From Veillonella sp. T11011-6 (lineage in GTDB: Bacteria; Bacillota; Negativicutes; Veillonellales; Veillonellaceae), in contig NZ_PPCW01000001.1 in the NCBI RefSeq assembly GCF_002959755.1, forward strand, positions 62,001-126,000: a stretch of 64,000 nt of DNA, in the 5' to 3' direction. The notes below the pieces were generated by a model that did no database searches, had not been told where the DNA came from, and saw nothing but the letters and a program-made list of their open reading frames with translations. The translations under genes and the position numbers were made by a program. Shown here in pieces: positions 8,912 to 18,080 of this stretch. Position 1 is the first letter of the stretch; every line of letters begins with the position of its first letter.

Positions 8912-10281
8912 GTAAGGATTGCTTACGTAGTAGAGTGACCATAGTAAGAAAAAAACTATTCAAAGCTAGCATACTACTAAAAATAATTATAATAGTGGTT
9001 ATGTTTCTATATGCATCATTAGGGGAATCTTCTATAGTATTAGCGAGTAATACAGGGCCAGCAGTAACTACTAATCTAGAAAGCGATAGGGACTCACTAG
9101 ATAGAGAAATTAGTAATGGTAAATCAAATAATAATAATGACATAGAAAAGGATAACGTAATTAATGAAAAGGGCGAGCTGAGAAAATCAAAAGAATCAAT
9201 TACGATATCCGTTCGTAATGCTTCTCTAAAAGAAACAGTATTAGGGATTTGTCGGAGTTATCGTATATCTGTTATGGGTGTAGAATCTTTAACAGGTAAC
9301 ATTACGGCTACTGTGCAAGGTGAAACACCAGAGGATCTTATAAAAGAATTAGGAAGGCTATATCATTTTTCCGTTTCAAAACAATATAATACGATTCTTA
9401 TTGAGCCAGATGACAAAGCACTTGAAAATAGAGAATTATATGTTATAACACCGGAGCATTTGCCAGCAGAGTCTTTAAAAAATATAATGGGCACTGTTGT
9501 GAAACATGATAAAATGGCGGTACTTTCAGAACAAAATGAAGTGATTATGCATTTGACCAGTGGAGAGAAACGGCGTGTAGAAACACTGGTTAAAGCAATA
9601 GATAAGGAGCCTAAGCAAGTACAATTAGAAGCGACCGTCATTGCTATGGAACAATCTTATGCAAAGGAGCAAGGCATTCGGTGGTCGTGGCTTAGCTTGA
9701 CAGGACATGGTGAAGATAAAACTAATTCTTACGGGGCCGTTACCTTTGGTAAAACACCCGGTGGTGAAGCCTATAAATTTTTTGTGAAACCCGAGTTGAG
9801 TCTTATGGAAAGTTCCGGTAAAGCCGCGCTAATTGCTAAGCCATCTATTATGGCCTTAAATGGTGAAACAGCACATATCTTGATCGGTGAACGTATCCCT
9901 GTTATAGAAGAGTCCGAAGTGAATGGCGAACGTAAGCGTTCTACACGTTATGAAGAGGTGGGGATTAAGTTAAACTACACGCCTATTATTACTGGGGATG
10001 GCGGTGTAGATGCAAAAATTCACGCTGAAGTAAGTACACCTATCATGGTATCCGAAATGAAAGCTTATAAAATTAGTACGCGGCAAGCACATACAAGAGT
10101 GCGGTTACAACCTGGAGAGGTACTCGTTATAGGTGGACTTATGGATAATCGCGATCAACATCAAATTCAAAAAGTACCTATTTTAGGAGATATTCCTTTA
10201 CTAGGTAAATTATTCCGACATAGTAGAAAAACAAAAGATTCTATAGAGATGCTAATATTAGTTCGGGCAATTGTGGTATAA
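8893..10281 (+). CDS. Secretin (PilQ/GspD family)
   Basis: Forms an outer-membrane ring channel for type IV pili, type II secretion or DNA uptake. After a hydrophobic signal at about residues 28-50, an STN domain (SITISVRNASLKETVLGI) spans about 95-175. An N1-like domain follows to about 240 and the secretin core runs to the end. The core ends with the hallmark VPILGDIPLLGKLF. The GTG start at 8893 is supported by GAAGGAGG at 8876-8883. At 462 residues it is compact, with few periplasmic repeats. Only the PilP-like gene is adjacent; pilM, pilN and pilO are not in the window, so the rest of the machine must be encoded elsewhere. Confidence 0.88.
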   Translation: MVKNQLGKDCLRSRVTIVRKKLFKASILLKIIIIVVMFLYASLGESSIVLASNTGPAVTTNLESDRDSLDREISNGKSNNNNDIEKDNVINEKGELRKSKESITISVRNASLKETVLGICRSYRISVMGVESLTGNITATVQGETPEDLIKELGRLYHFSVSKQYNTILIEPDDKALENRELYVITPEHLPAESLKNIMGTVVKHDKMAVLSEQNEVIMHLTSGEKRRVETLVKAIDKEPKQVQLEATVIAMEQSYAKEQGIRWSWLSLTGHGEDKTNSYGAVTFGKTPGGEAYKFFVKPELSLMESSGKAALIAKPSIMALNGETAHILIGERIPVIEESEVNGERKRSTRYEEVGIKLNYTPIITGDGGVDAKIHAEVSTPIMVSEMKAYKISTRQAHTRVRLQPGEVLVIGGLMDNRDQHQIQKVPILGDIPLLGKLFRHSRKTKDSIEMLILVRAIVV

Positions 10282-10308
10282 TAAAGGGTAATGATTAGGA
10301 GGTTATGA

Positions 10309-12228
10309 ATGGAACGCATTCGAATGATAGGCCTTGGAAAATCATTTGGGGTGCGCCAAGTATTTTCCAATGTGTCTTTTGAGATAAAAGAAGGTGAGCG
10401 ACTAGCCTTGGTAGGACCTAATGGGGCTGGGAAATCCACCTTGTTAAAATGCATATTAGGCTATGAAGAATTAGATGAAGGCAATGTAGTTAAGTCTCCT
10501 GTAGCCAGTATTGGTTACTTACAACAAGATGTAAATCTAGGAGATGATAGTTTAGCTACAGAAATTGAAAAAGCTTGGGCCGATGTCCATGTATTAGAGG
10601 AGCAACTAAAAGAACTTACCACGCGTTTGGAGTCTGAAGAAGCTAGTGAATCGGATCTGCAGCGATTGGATTATTTGCAAAATCGTTTAGAATGGCTAGG
10701 TGGCTATGATTATGAGCAAAAGACTAAACGTATCATTTATGGACTTGGTTTTACCGATGAGGATTTAGATAAGCCAGCTAGTGCTTTTTCTGGTGGTCAA
10801 AAGACTCGCATTAATTTAGCTAAAGCCTTGGTACGCCGTCCAGACTTTTTGTTCTTAGACGAACCTACTAACCATTTAGATATGGACATGTTAGAGTGGC
10901 TAGAGGGTTATTTATCTGCCTATCCTGGCGGTATTCTCATTGTCAGCCATGACCGCTATTTCTTAGATCGTATTGTCACTGGTGTTGTAGAACTAGATAA
11001 CCATAAGGCTACAACCTATCGTGGTAATTATAGCCGCTATATTCAACAACGGGATGAACGTTTGAAAGCAGATATGGTGGCTTATGAGAAACAACAGGAG
11101 TACATCAAGAAGACCGAGGCCTATATAGATAAATACCGTGCAGGTATAAAATCTAAAATGGCTCGTGGTCGGCAGTCTCAACTTAACCGTTTAGAACGAC
11201 TTGATGCACCGGTAACCTCACATCATTTACAATTTTCTTTCCCTCCTGCAGCGATGAGTGCTGATAAGGTTCTTGTGTTAGATCATTTATCAGTAGGGTA
11301 TGGTGAAAGTCCTATCATTGATGATATATCACTTGTAGTTCGACGAGGGGAATCAGTAGCTCTTATTGGTCCTAATGGAGCAGGCAAATCGACACTCGTA
11401 AAAACTATTGTAGGTGAATTATTTCCTGAGAATGGTCACGTAGATATCGGTAATCGCGTACAAGTGGGATACTTCTCACAAGAGCATGAAGAACTACATG
11501 ATTCTTGGCAGGTAGTAGAAGAGGTTATGAATCACTTTAACTATACTGAAGAGAAGGCCCGTAATGTATTAGGTTCATTCCTATTTAAAGGGGATGATGT
11601 ATTTAAGCTTGTAGGTGACTTATCTGGTGGTGAGAGAGCGCGTTTAGCATTATTAAAATTATTCCTTCAAGGTGATAATTTCCTTATCTTAGACGAACCG
11701 ACGAACCATTTAGATATTCCAACGCGCGAAATTGTGGAACAAGCCTTGCAACAATTTGAAGGTACATGTTTTATTATTTCCCATGACAGATATTTCTTAG
11801 ATCAAGTTTCTACAAAAACTATTGTTTTAGATGATGGAAAAATTACTGAATATCTTGGTAATTACTCGTACTATAAAGAAAAGCTGAAAGAACAAGAAGA
11901 TTTATTAGCATTAGCTAATGAGCAGAACTCAGAGAGTGATAAAGTTGAAAATAAAGTTGTTTCACTTGATGAACCAGTACTTTCAACATCAGAACCGACA
12001 GAGGAACCTCAGAAGAAACCGAATGCATATATGGTGGAAAAACAATTAGCTGAGGTAGAATCTGAAATTGCTCGTTTAGAAGCAACTATGAAGATGTATG
12101 AAGTGCAATTGGCTAATCCTGTAGTACAGCAAGATTTAGATGAAATGTCCAAAATTTCCATACAAATTGAATCTACACAAAGTGAGTTAGATACATTGTA
12201 TGAGAAATGGGAGCGATTATCTGAATAA
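10309..12228 (+). CDS. ABC-F family ATPase (ribosome-associated)
   Basis: Two ABC ATPase domains on one chain without membrane segments define the ABC-F class, which acts on the ribosome as translation factors or antibiotic-protection proteins. Walker A (GPNGAGKST) occurs near residues 36 and 356. The signatures are FSGGQ and LSGGE, and both Walker B motifs read LDEPTNHLD. The linker between the domains is rich in charged helices (about 245-300). A C-terminal coiled coil lies at about 570-639. Length and tail resemble Bacillus YdiF or E. coli YheS rather than resistance types, so a housekeeping role is more likely. AGGAGG precedes the ATG. Confidence 0.9.
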   Translation: MERIRMIGLGKSFGVRQVFSNVSFEIKEGERLALVGPNGAGKSTLLKCILGYEELDEGNVVKSPVASIGYLQQDVNLGDDSLATEIEKAWADVHVLEEQLKELTTRLESEEASESDLQRLDYLQNRLEWLGGYDYEQKTKRIIYGLGFTDEDLDKPASAFSGGQKTRINLAKALVRRPDFLFLDEPTNHLDMDMLEWLEGYLSAYPGGILIVSHDRYFLDRIVTGVVELDNHKATTYRGNYSRYIQQRDERLKADMVAYEKQQEYIKKTEAYIDKYRAGIKSKMARGRQSQLNRLERLDAPVTSHHLQFSFPPAAMSADKVLVLDHLSVGYGESPIIDDISLVVRRGESVALIGPNGAGKSTLVKTIVGELFPENGHVDIGNRVQVGYFSQEHEELHDSWQVVEEVMNHFNYTEEKARNVLGSFLFKGDDVFKLVGDLSGGERARLALLKLFLQGDNFLILDEPTNHLDIPTREIVEQALQQFEGTCFIISHDRYFLDQVSTKTIVLDDGKITEYLGNYSYYKEKLKEQEDLLALANEQNSESDKVENKVVSLDEPVLSTSEPTEEPQKKPNAYMVEKQLAEVESEIARLEATMKMYEVQLANPVVQQDLDEMSKISIQIESTQSELDTLYEKWERLSE

Positions 12229-12264
12229 CTTATAATAGTATATATTATTATAGAGTTATTTTAA
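12227..12264 (+). terminator. Weak terminator-like hairpin after the ABC-F gene
   Basis: AACTTATAATA can pair with TATTATAGAGTT (one bulge) around an AT-rich loop, followed by a loose T-rich stretch. The stem is AT-only and the T run is interrupted, so termination would be partial. Confidence 0.4.
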
Positions 12265-12294
12265 TTGACAAAAAATTAAAAACTCTAATAATAT
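12265..12294 (+). promoter_or_regulatory. Sigma-70 type promoter for the liv operon
   Basis: A perfect -35 TTGACA (12265-12270) and -10 TAATAT (12289-12294) are separated by 18 bases. They lie 44 bases before livJ and just after the ABC-F gene. Confidence 0.75.
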
Positions 12295-12337
12295 AGATAT
12301 AGATTTAAAGTTTTATGTTTCAAAGGAAGGGTGTAGC

Positions 12338-13486
12338 ATGAATAAATCCATGTTAAAAAAAGCAGCCATTTTTGGTCTTGCTGGTGTAATGGCAGTTGCT
12401 GCTGGTTGTGGCAGTAATAAAGATGCAGGTAATGCAAATAGCAATGAGGCTAAAATTGCATTGTTAACAACAACAACTGGTGGTGCAGCAGCATATGGTG
12501 AGTCCATTAAAGCTGGTGCAGAATTGGCAGTAAGCGAAATTAACGCTGATGCAAATGCTGTAAAAATCAACTTATTAGTAGAAGATACTAAAGGTGATAA
12601 AAACGAAGCAATTAATGCAATGAATAAAGTAATTTCTAAGGATAAAGTTGTAGCTGTTATCGGCCCAATGTTATCTGGTGAAATGATGGCAGCTGGTCCT
12701 GTAGCAAACAAAAGCAAAATCGTAGCTCTTGGTACATCTACAACAGCTGAAGGTATTACAGATATCGGCGATTACATTTTCCGTAATGCTGTACCTGAAT
12801 CCTTGGCAGTAGATACTGCAATTAAAGAAGCACATAAAACTTTAGGCTTCAAAACTGCAGCTATTATGTACTCCAACAACAATGATCAAATGGTATCTGT
12901 AAATAATACAGCTCGTAAAGCATTGGAATCTGAAGGCGTACAAATTGTTGATACTGAAACATTTGCAGATAAAGATACTGATTTCTCTGCACAATTAACT
13001 AAGATTCAACAAGCAAAACCTGATGTTATCGTAGTTGCTTCTCTTTACCAAGAAGGCGCATTGATCATGAAAAAAATGCGTGAAATGGGTATGAATCAAC
13101 CTGTAATTGGTTCCAATGGCTTTAACAGCCCTGAATTCATTAAAATTGCAGGTGCTGCAGCTGATGGTGTTATCGTAGGTACACCTTGGTTCCCTAACAA
13201 AGACGATCAAAAGGTAAAAGACTTCCGTAAAGCTTACAAAGATAAATACGGTAAAGAACCAGACCAATTCGCAGCTCAAGCTTATGATGCAGTATACCTC
13301 TATGAAGCAGCTTTGAAAAAAGCAGGTTCTACTACAGATCGTGAAAAATTCCGCGAAGCTTTGAAAAATATTGCTGACTTCGTTGGTGTAACTGGTCAAT
13401 TCAAGTTCAACGAAAAACGCGATCCTTCCATGGAAGTTCAAGTTTTACAAATTAAAAACGGTCAATTTGACGCATTAAAAAAATAA
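12338..13486 (+). CDS. livJ: Branched-chain amino acid ABC transporter, substrate-binding lipoprotein
   Basis: Captures leucine, isoleucine, valine or related compounds outside the inner membrane and delivers them to LivHM. The signal peptide ends in a lipobox with Cys24 (AVAAGC), so it is a lipoprotein. The mature part begins with KIALLTTTTGGAAAYGE, the typical Peripla_BP_6 opening, and carries VIGPMLSGEM and the DAVYLYEAALKKAG region near the end. 382 residues is normal. AAGGAAGG lies upstream of the ATG. It is the first gene of a five-gene operon; all transporter parts are present in canonical order. The true substrate could be another amino acid or amide. Confidence 0.93.
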   Translation: MNKSMLKKAAIFGLAGVMAVAAGCGSNKDAGNANSNEAKIALLTTTTGGAAAYGESIKAGAELAVSEINADANAVKINLLVEDTKGDKNEAINAMNKVISKDKVVAVIGPMLSGEMMAAGPVANKSKIVALGTSTTAEGITDIGDYIFRNAVPESLAVDTAIKEAHKTLGFKTAAIMYSNNNDQMVSVNNTARKALESEGVQIVDTETFADKDTDFSAQLTKIQQAKPDVIVVASLYQEGALIMKKMREMGMNQPVIGSNGFNSPEFIKIAGAAADGVIVGTPWFPNKDDQKVKDFRKAYKDKYGKEPDQFAAQAYDAVYLYEAALKKAGSTTDREKFREALKNIADFVGVTGQFKFNEKRDPSMEVQVLQIKNGQFDALKK

Positions 13487-13502
13487 AAGTTGAGGTAATA
13501 TA

Positions 13503-14384
13503 GTGTTTTTACAACAATTAGTTAACGGGTTAACCCTCGGTAGCTTATATGCTGTACTCGCTATTGGCTTAACACTTGTGTTTGGCGTTTTAAATATCAT
13601 CAACATGGCACACGGAGGCATCTTTATGATAGGTGCCTTCGTTGGTCTTTTTATGGTAACTGTTTTTGACGTTAACATTTTTGTAGCCCTTATCGTAGCT
13701 ATGGCTATCGGTGCTATCCTCGGTTATCTTTTAGAATTTGTGGCGCTTCGTCCACTCCGCAAGAAAAAGGTGTCTCACTTGGCACCACTTATTAGTACCA
13801 TTGGTGTTTCTATTTTCCTTGAAAGTTTGGCATTATTGCTTTGGGGGCCTCAAACAAGATCTTTCCCACCAGATTATATTGGTGGCCTAATCGACTTTGG
13901 AGCTTTCAAAATTTCCATGGTACAAATTATTGGCTTAGGCGTTTCTGTTGTGTTAATGTTAATTCTTAATGTAGTTATTAAGAAAACTAAAATTGGTAAG
14001 GCTATCCGCGCTGTATCCATGAGCACTGAAACGGCAGCTTTGTTGGGTATTAATCCAACCATGATTATATCTGTTACTGTTATGATTGCATCTGCCTTAG
14101 GTGCTGCTGCAGGCGTATTAGTAGGTTTGTCCTTTAATGCTATTGAGCCTACAATGGGCGTTATCATCGGCTTTAAAGGCCTTGCAGTGCTTATCTTAGG
14201 TGGCCTTGGTAATATTACAGGCGCTATGGTTGGCGGCTTCATTTTAGGCGTAGCAGAAATCTTCTCTGTTGCCTATGGCGCATCTACATTCCGTGATGCT
14301 GTGGCCTTTGGCCTCATCATCCTATTATTATTCTGGCGCCCACAAGGCTTGTTTGGTTCTAAAGATAAAGGGGGGAGACCATAA
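13503..14384 (+). CDS. livH: Branched-chain amino acid ABC transporter permease LivH
   Basis: An inner-membrane permease with about eight hydrophobic segments. The opening QQLVNGLTLGSLYAVLAIGL, then NMAHGGIFMIGAF, and the GGLGNITGAMVGGFILG block near the end are all standard for LivH. The start is a GTG with GAGG 7 bases upstream; no nearby ATG fits better. 293 residues is normal. It follows livJ by 16 bases and overlaps livM by one base (TAATG). Confidence 0.94.
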   Translation: MFLQQLVNGLTLGSLYAVLAIGLTLVFGVLNIINMAHGGIFMIGAFVGLFMVTVFDVNIFVALIVAMAIGAILGYLLEFVALRPLRKKKVSHLAPLISTIGVSIFLESLALLLWGPQTRSFPPDYIGGLIDFGAFKISMVQIIGLGVSVVLMLILNVVIKKTKIGKAIRAVSMSTETAALLGINPTMIISVTVMIASALGAAAGVLVGLSFNAIEPTMGVIIGFKGLAVLILGGLGNITGAMVGGFILGVAEIFSVAYGASTFRDAVAFGLIILLLFWRPQGLFGSKDKGGRP

Positions 14385-15397
14385 TGGATTTATTGAACCC
14401 GTATTATCTACAGATCGTGATGTTCTTCATCATCAATGCCATCATGGGTATCTCTATTTACTTTACACTTGCAAGTGGTCAGCTTTCTTTAGGGGCTGCT
14501 GGCTTTATGAGCGTTGGTGCATACGTAGGCGCTATCCTTTCTTTGAAGGCTGATTTGCCTATCGTTGTAGGCATTATCATTGGTGGCCTAGTTGCCAGTC
14601 TTGTAGCCGTTATTATCGGTTTACCAACAACACGTCTTCGCGGTTTATATCTTGCCATTGCTACTCTTGGTTTTGGCGAGGTGGTGCGTGTTATTTTCTT
14701 GAACTTGGATATTACTAATGGTGCATTAGGCCTTTCTGGTATTCCATCCATTCCTCAAGAATTAACAAACTTAGCCTATGAACTTGATATCGATGGTTTG
14801 ATGGGTATTGATGCTGTTGCATGGGGCAACTTAATGGCTATCATTATCCTATTGGCAATCTTAGTATTGATTATTGCCTTCTGTGTACGCATTAATAATA
14901 GCCGCGTTGGTCGTGCCTTTGCAGCGATTAAGGCTGATGATCATGCAGCAGAATTAATGGGGATTAACGTTGTATACTACAAGATGATGGCCTTTATTAT
15001 TGGTGCTTTCATCGCTGGTATTGGCGGTGGTTTGTATGCTCATATTACAAACTTTATCAATCCTACAGACTTTAGCTACCATAAGGTAGTACAAATCTTA
15101 TTATTCCCTGTATTTGGTGGTTCTAATGTTGTATGGGGTTCCGTATTAGGCTCCTTTATTCTTACATTATTGCCAGAAGTATTGCGCTTCTTATCCGATT
15201 ATCGGGACATCATCTACGGTGCATTGCTTGTTATCTTGATGGCAGTTCGCCCAGATGGTATTTTAACAGAATCTATGGTAGATAAAATTAGCCGTAAATT
15301 AGGCTTTAAAAAAGCTCCATATATTCCTGAATCACAAGTATTAACAGAACGTTTTGAAGCGTATAAACGTAAACAACAAGAAGAAAAACAAGGATAG
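14384..15397 (+). CDS. livM: Branched-chain amino acid ABC transporter permease LivM
   Basis: The second permease of the Liv transporter, with about nine to ten hydrophobic segments. LSLGAAGFMSVGAYVGA near residue 37, LPTTRLRGLYLAIATLGFGE near 86, and the cytoplasmic loop SRVGRAFAAIKADDHAAELMGIN (coupling helix) near 180 are family hallmarks. The start overlaps the livH stop (TAATG), with GGGGGAG upstream. The charged Lys/Gln-rich C-terminal tail is cytoplasmic. 337 residues is within range. Confidence 0.94.
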   Translation: MDLLNPYYLQIVMFFIINAIMGISIYFTLASGQLSLGAAGFMSVGAYVGAILSLKADLPIVVGIIIGGLVASLVAVIIGLPTTRLRGLYLAIATLGFGEVVRVIFLNLDITNGALGLSGIPSIPQELTNLAYELDIDGLMGIDAVAWGNLMAIIILLAILVLIIAFCVRINNSRVGRAFAAIKADDHAAELMGINVVYYKMMAFIIGAFIAGIGGGLYAHITNFINPTDFSYHKVVQILLFPVFGGSNVVWGSVLGSFILTLLPEVLRFLSDYRDIIYGALLVILMAVRPDGILTESMVDKISRKLGFKKAPYIPESQVLTERFEAYKRKQQEEKQG

Positions 15398-15408
15398 GAG
15401 GGAACTGA

Positions 15409-16170
15409 ATGCTATTAGAATTAAATGACGTAAGTAAAAGCTTTGGTGGCGTTGCAGCTCTCACCGGTATATCCTTTGGCGTAAAACAAGGCGAAGTATT
15501 TGGTGTTATTGGTCCAAACGGTGCTGGTAAGACTACACTCTTTAACTTGATTACAGGTGTATTCCCTGTAAGTTCTGGTGAAATCGTATTTGATGGTATG
15601 TCTGTTGTAGGCATTAAACCACATAGAACAGTTGAAATGGGTATAGCTCGTACATTCCAAAATATTCGTCTCTTTGGCAATATGACAGCTTTGGAAACCG
15701 TTTTAACAGGTATGCATTGCCGAACAGGTTCTGGTTTCATTGCTAGTTTCTTAAGAACTAAACGCCAACGCATTGAAGAAGAACGTTGTCGTGGCATTGC
15801 TTATGAGTTCTTAAAGCTAGTAGGTCTTGAAGAAGATGCTGAAGAGGTAGCTACATCTTTGCCATATGGTAAACAACGTCGCCTTGAAATTGCACGTGCT
15901 TTGGCAACGCATCCTCAATTAATTTTGCTCGATGAGCCAGCAGCAGGTATGAACGATAGTGAAACAGAAGCATTGCGCCAATTAATTGGTAAGATTCGCG
16001 ATCTTGGTATTACTGTTGTCGTAATTGAACATGCTATGGAATTGATGATGAATATTTGTGACCGTTTGGTAGTATTCAACTTTGGTAAAAAGATTGCTGA
16101 AGGTACACCTCAAGAAATTCAAAACAATGAGGCTGTAATTGAAGCTTACTTAGGTAAAGAGGAGGCGTAA
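15409..16170 (+). CDS. livG: Branched-chain amino acid ABC transporter ATP-binding protein LivG
   Basis: One of two ATPases powering LivHM. Walker A GPNGAGKTT is near residue 41, Walker B LILLDEPAAGMN near 175. The signature, LPYGKQRR in place of LSGGQ, is normal for LivG, where the motif is usually YGxQRR. IEHAMELMMNICDR is the switch histidine region. 253 residues is typical. AGGAGG precedes the ATG 11 bases after livM. One base separates it from livF. Confidence 0.94.
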   Translation: MLLELNDVSKSFGGVAALTGISFGVKQGEVFGVIGPNGAGKTTLFNLITGVFPVSSGEIVFDGMSVVGIKPHRTVEMGIARTFQNIRLFGNMTALETVLTGMHCRTGSGFIASFLRTKRQRIEEERCRGIAYEFLKLVGLEEDAEEVATSLPYGKQRRLEIARALATHPQLILLDEPAAGMNDSETEALRQLIGKIRDLGITVVVIEHAMELMMNICDRLVVFNFGKKIAEGTPQEIQNNEAVIEAYLGKEEA

Positions 16171-16171
16171 T

Positions 16172-16882
16172 ATGTTAAAGCTAGAAAACATCGTGGCTGG
16201 TTATGGACATATTACAGCCTTAAAAGATATTAGTTTAGAAGTGCCTCAAGGCTCTATTGTATCCTTGATTGGTGCCAATGGTGCCGGTAAATCTACAACT
16301 ATGAAAACCATCATGGGGCTTGTAAAACCAACATCTGGTAAAGTATTATTTGAAGGCCAAGATATTACTGGCCAAAAAACACATCAAATTGTACATGGTG
16401 GTATTTCCTTAGTTCCTGAAGGTCGTCAAATTCTTCAAGATATGAGCGTTTATGAAAACCTAGAAATGGGTGCTTATATCCGTAACGATAATGAGATTGA
16501 AGCAGATATTAAAAAAGTATTTAAACGCTTCCCAATCCTTGACGAACGTAGTTACCAATTAGGTGGTACTCTATCTGGTGGTCAACAGCAAATGTTAGCT
16601 ATTGGTCGTGCACTTATGGCACGTCCAAAGCTCTTACTATTGGATGAACCATCAATGGGTCTTGCACCATTAGTAGTAAATGAAATCTTTGAAACTATCA
16701 AAGAAATTAGTGCTGAAGGAACTACTGTTCTTTTGGTAGAACAAAATGTACGACAAGCATTGAAAATTGCTGATTACGCGTATGTATTGGAAACAGGTAA
16801 AATGGTATTATCTGGTCCAGCTGATGAAGTACGTCATGATCCTCGCGTTATGGAAGCATATTTAGGCGGTCGTGTTGAATAA
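16172..16882 (+). CDS. livF: Branched-chain amino acid ABC transporter ATP-binding protein LivF
   Basis: The partner ATPase of LivG. Walker A GANGAGKST is near residue 35, signature LSGGQQQMLAIGRALM near 134, Walker B LLLLDEPSMGLAP near 156, and switch region VEQNVRQAL near 193. The N-terminal VAGYGHITALKDISLEVPQG is typical of LivF. 236 residues is the standard size. A GAGGAGG ribosome-binding site lies inside the end of livG. It is the last gene of the operon and is followed by a strong terminator. Confidence 0.94.
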   Translation: MLKLENIVAGYGHITALKDISLEVPQGSIVSLIGANGAGKSTTMKTIMGLVKPTSGKVLFEGQDITGQKTHQIVHGGISLVPEGRQILQDMSVYENLEMGAYIRNDNEIEADIKKVFKRFPILDERSYQLGGTLSGGQQQMLAIGRALMARPKLLLLDEPSMGLAPLVVNEIFETIKEISAEGTTVLLVEQNVRQALKIADYAYVLETGKMVLSGPADEVRHDPRVMEAYLGGRVE

Positions 16883-16920
16883 TTAATACCTTAAGTCAGT
16901 AGTACTTATCTAAAATTTTA

Positions 16921-16967
16921 AATAAGGTGTATATACTAGAAAGCTAGTATATACACCTTATTTTTTT
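16921..16967 (+). terminator. Strong intrinsic terminator of the liv operon
   Basis: A perfect 19-bp stem (AATAAGGTGTATATACTAG against its complement) closes a 4-base loop and is followed by a long T run. The symmetric A and T flanks allow it to work in both directions. Confidence 0.93.
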
Positions 16968-17300
16968 GTTTCATCAATAAATTTGATGAGATTTTGATGA
17001 TTTTGTGAAGCGATGGTGAATTGAGTTTATATATATTTAATTTATTTATCGAAAATAAATGAAAAAATCGGGTGAAATGTGAGTGAAGTGAGTAAAAAAA
17101 TACCCATGAATAGATGGTGAAATCCTTATATTTACGGGATTCCTTCTTAAAGTTTTGATGAAGTTAGCTCAGAATGGTCTGCGTTTATGGAAGAAAATTT
17201 AAAATAATGATAAAATGACTTAACCGATTTTTTAGGATTAATAATCTTAGAAAATAAGTGATGTATTGAGTGGGTTGTATGTAAATCAAAGAGGTAAAGT
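16968..17300 (+). other. AT-rich intergenic region upstream of the capsule locus
   Basis: About 330 bases with no convincing open reading frame. A GGTGAA(A/T)T octamer recurs near 17012, 17072 and 17115, and a short inverted repeat (AAATCC/GGGATT) lies near 17120-17142. I could not find a clear -35/-10 pair or a JUMPstart-like element. It presumably holds the capsule promoter, because a strong terminator closes the previous operon. Confidence 0.5.
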
Positions 17301-18044
17301 ATGAATAAAAAACAGTATATGATGATGGCAGCATTCTTATGTGCCACAACAACATCTATGGCTGCACCTGTTAATGTAACAACAGAACAGTCCTACAATG
17401 CTAAAGCATTACAAACAGAAGGTCATGTACCACTAGAAACGAGTGCATCTGTTGTGAGCTCAGATAAAGAGTATCGTCTACGTCAAGGGGATGAACTAAC
17501 CATTCAAGTTGTACAACAAGCGGATCTTGGTACACGTAATGGGAACGACATTATGTACACTGTCCGTCCTGATGGATATGTATCATTCCCTATGGTGGGA
17601 CCAGTAAAAGCAGATGGATTAACCGTCGATGAGTTTACGGCTCAATTACAGCAAGGTCTATCTCGTTACATTATTAATCCAGATATTACTGTAAATGTTA
17701 CGAAACTTGGTGGTGTTCGTGTGTATGTATTCGGTGAGATTAATAAACCTGGTGCCTATACATTGACTAAGTCTAGTACCGTTATCGATGCTATTGGTGC
17801 TGCTGGTAGCTTTAACTGGGATACAGCTAAAAAGAAAATTTACTTGATTCATCAAGATAATCCTGAAAAACCAATTCCTATAAATTTAAATCGTATGTTA
17901 CAAACTGGAGATATGTCCGAAAACTATATTATGCGTGAAGGGGATGTTCTTTACTTGACTAAAAATAGCCGCATCAACTTTGCTCGTGATATTGCTCCAA
18001 TCTTGACCGGCGCATACATGGTATCTCGAATCGGCAAAAATTAA
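17301..18044 (+). CDS. Polysaccharide export protein (Wza/KpsD-like, SLBB domain)
   Basis: The periplasmic/outer-membrane export component of capsule assembly. A signal peptide (KKQYMMMAAFLCATTTSMA) is likely cut after AMA near residue 22, with no lipobox cysteine. The Poly_export domain opens with YRLRQGDELTIQV near residue 54 and includes VRPDGYVSFPMVG. An SLBB domain follows from GGVRVYVFGEINKPGAYTL near 135. At 247 residues it is much shorter than E. coli Wza (about 380), and the amphipathic outer-membrane helix is not obvious. It heads the capsule locus, consistent with export through an outer membrane. Confidence 0.87.
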   Translation: MNKKQYMMMAAFLCATTTSMAAPVNVTTEQSYNAKALQTEGHVPLETSASVVSSDKEYRLRQGDELTIQVVQQADLGTRNGNDIMYTVRPDGYVSFPMVGPVKADGLTVDEFTAQLQQGLSRYIINPDITVNVTKLGGVRVYVFGEINKPGAYTLTKSSTVIDAIGAAGSFNWDTAKKKIYLIHQDNPEKPIPINLNRMLQTGDMSENYIMREGDVLYLTKNSRINFARDIAPILTGAYMVSRIGKN

Positions 18045-18080
18045 GGATAGGGTTTATCTCACATATAAGGGGGCGTTCTT

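Noticed and set aside
14269-14553. Open frame across the livH-livM junction
   Set aside because: It is in another frame over two well-supported genes and has no domain or ribosome-binding site.
16968-17300. JUMPstart/ops-like or T-box leader before the capsule locus
   Set aside because: I looked for the conserved GGCGGTAGC-type core and for T-box features and saw neither.
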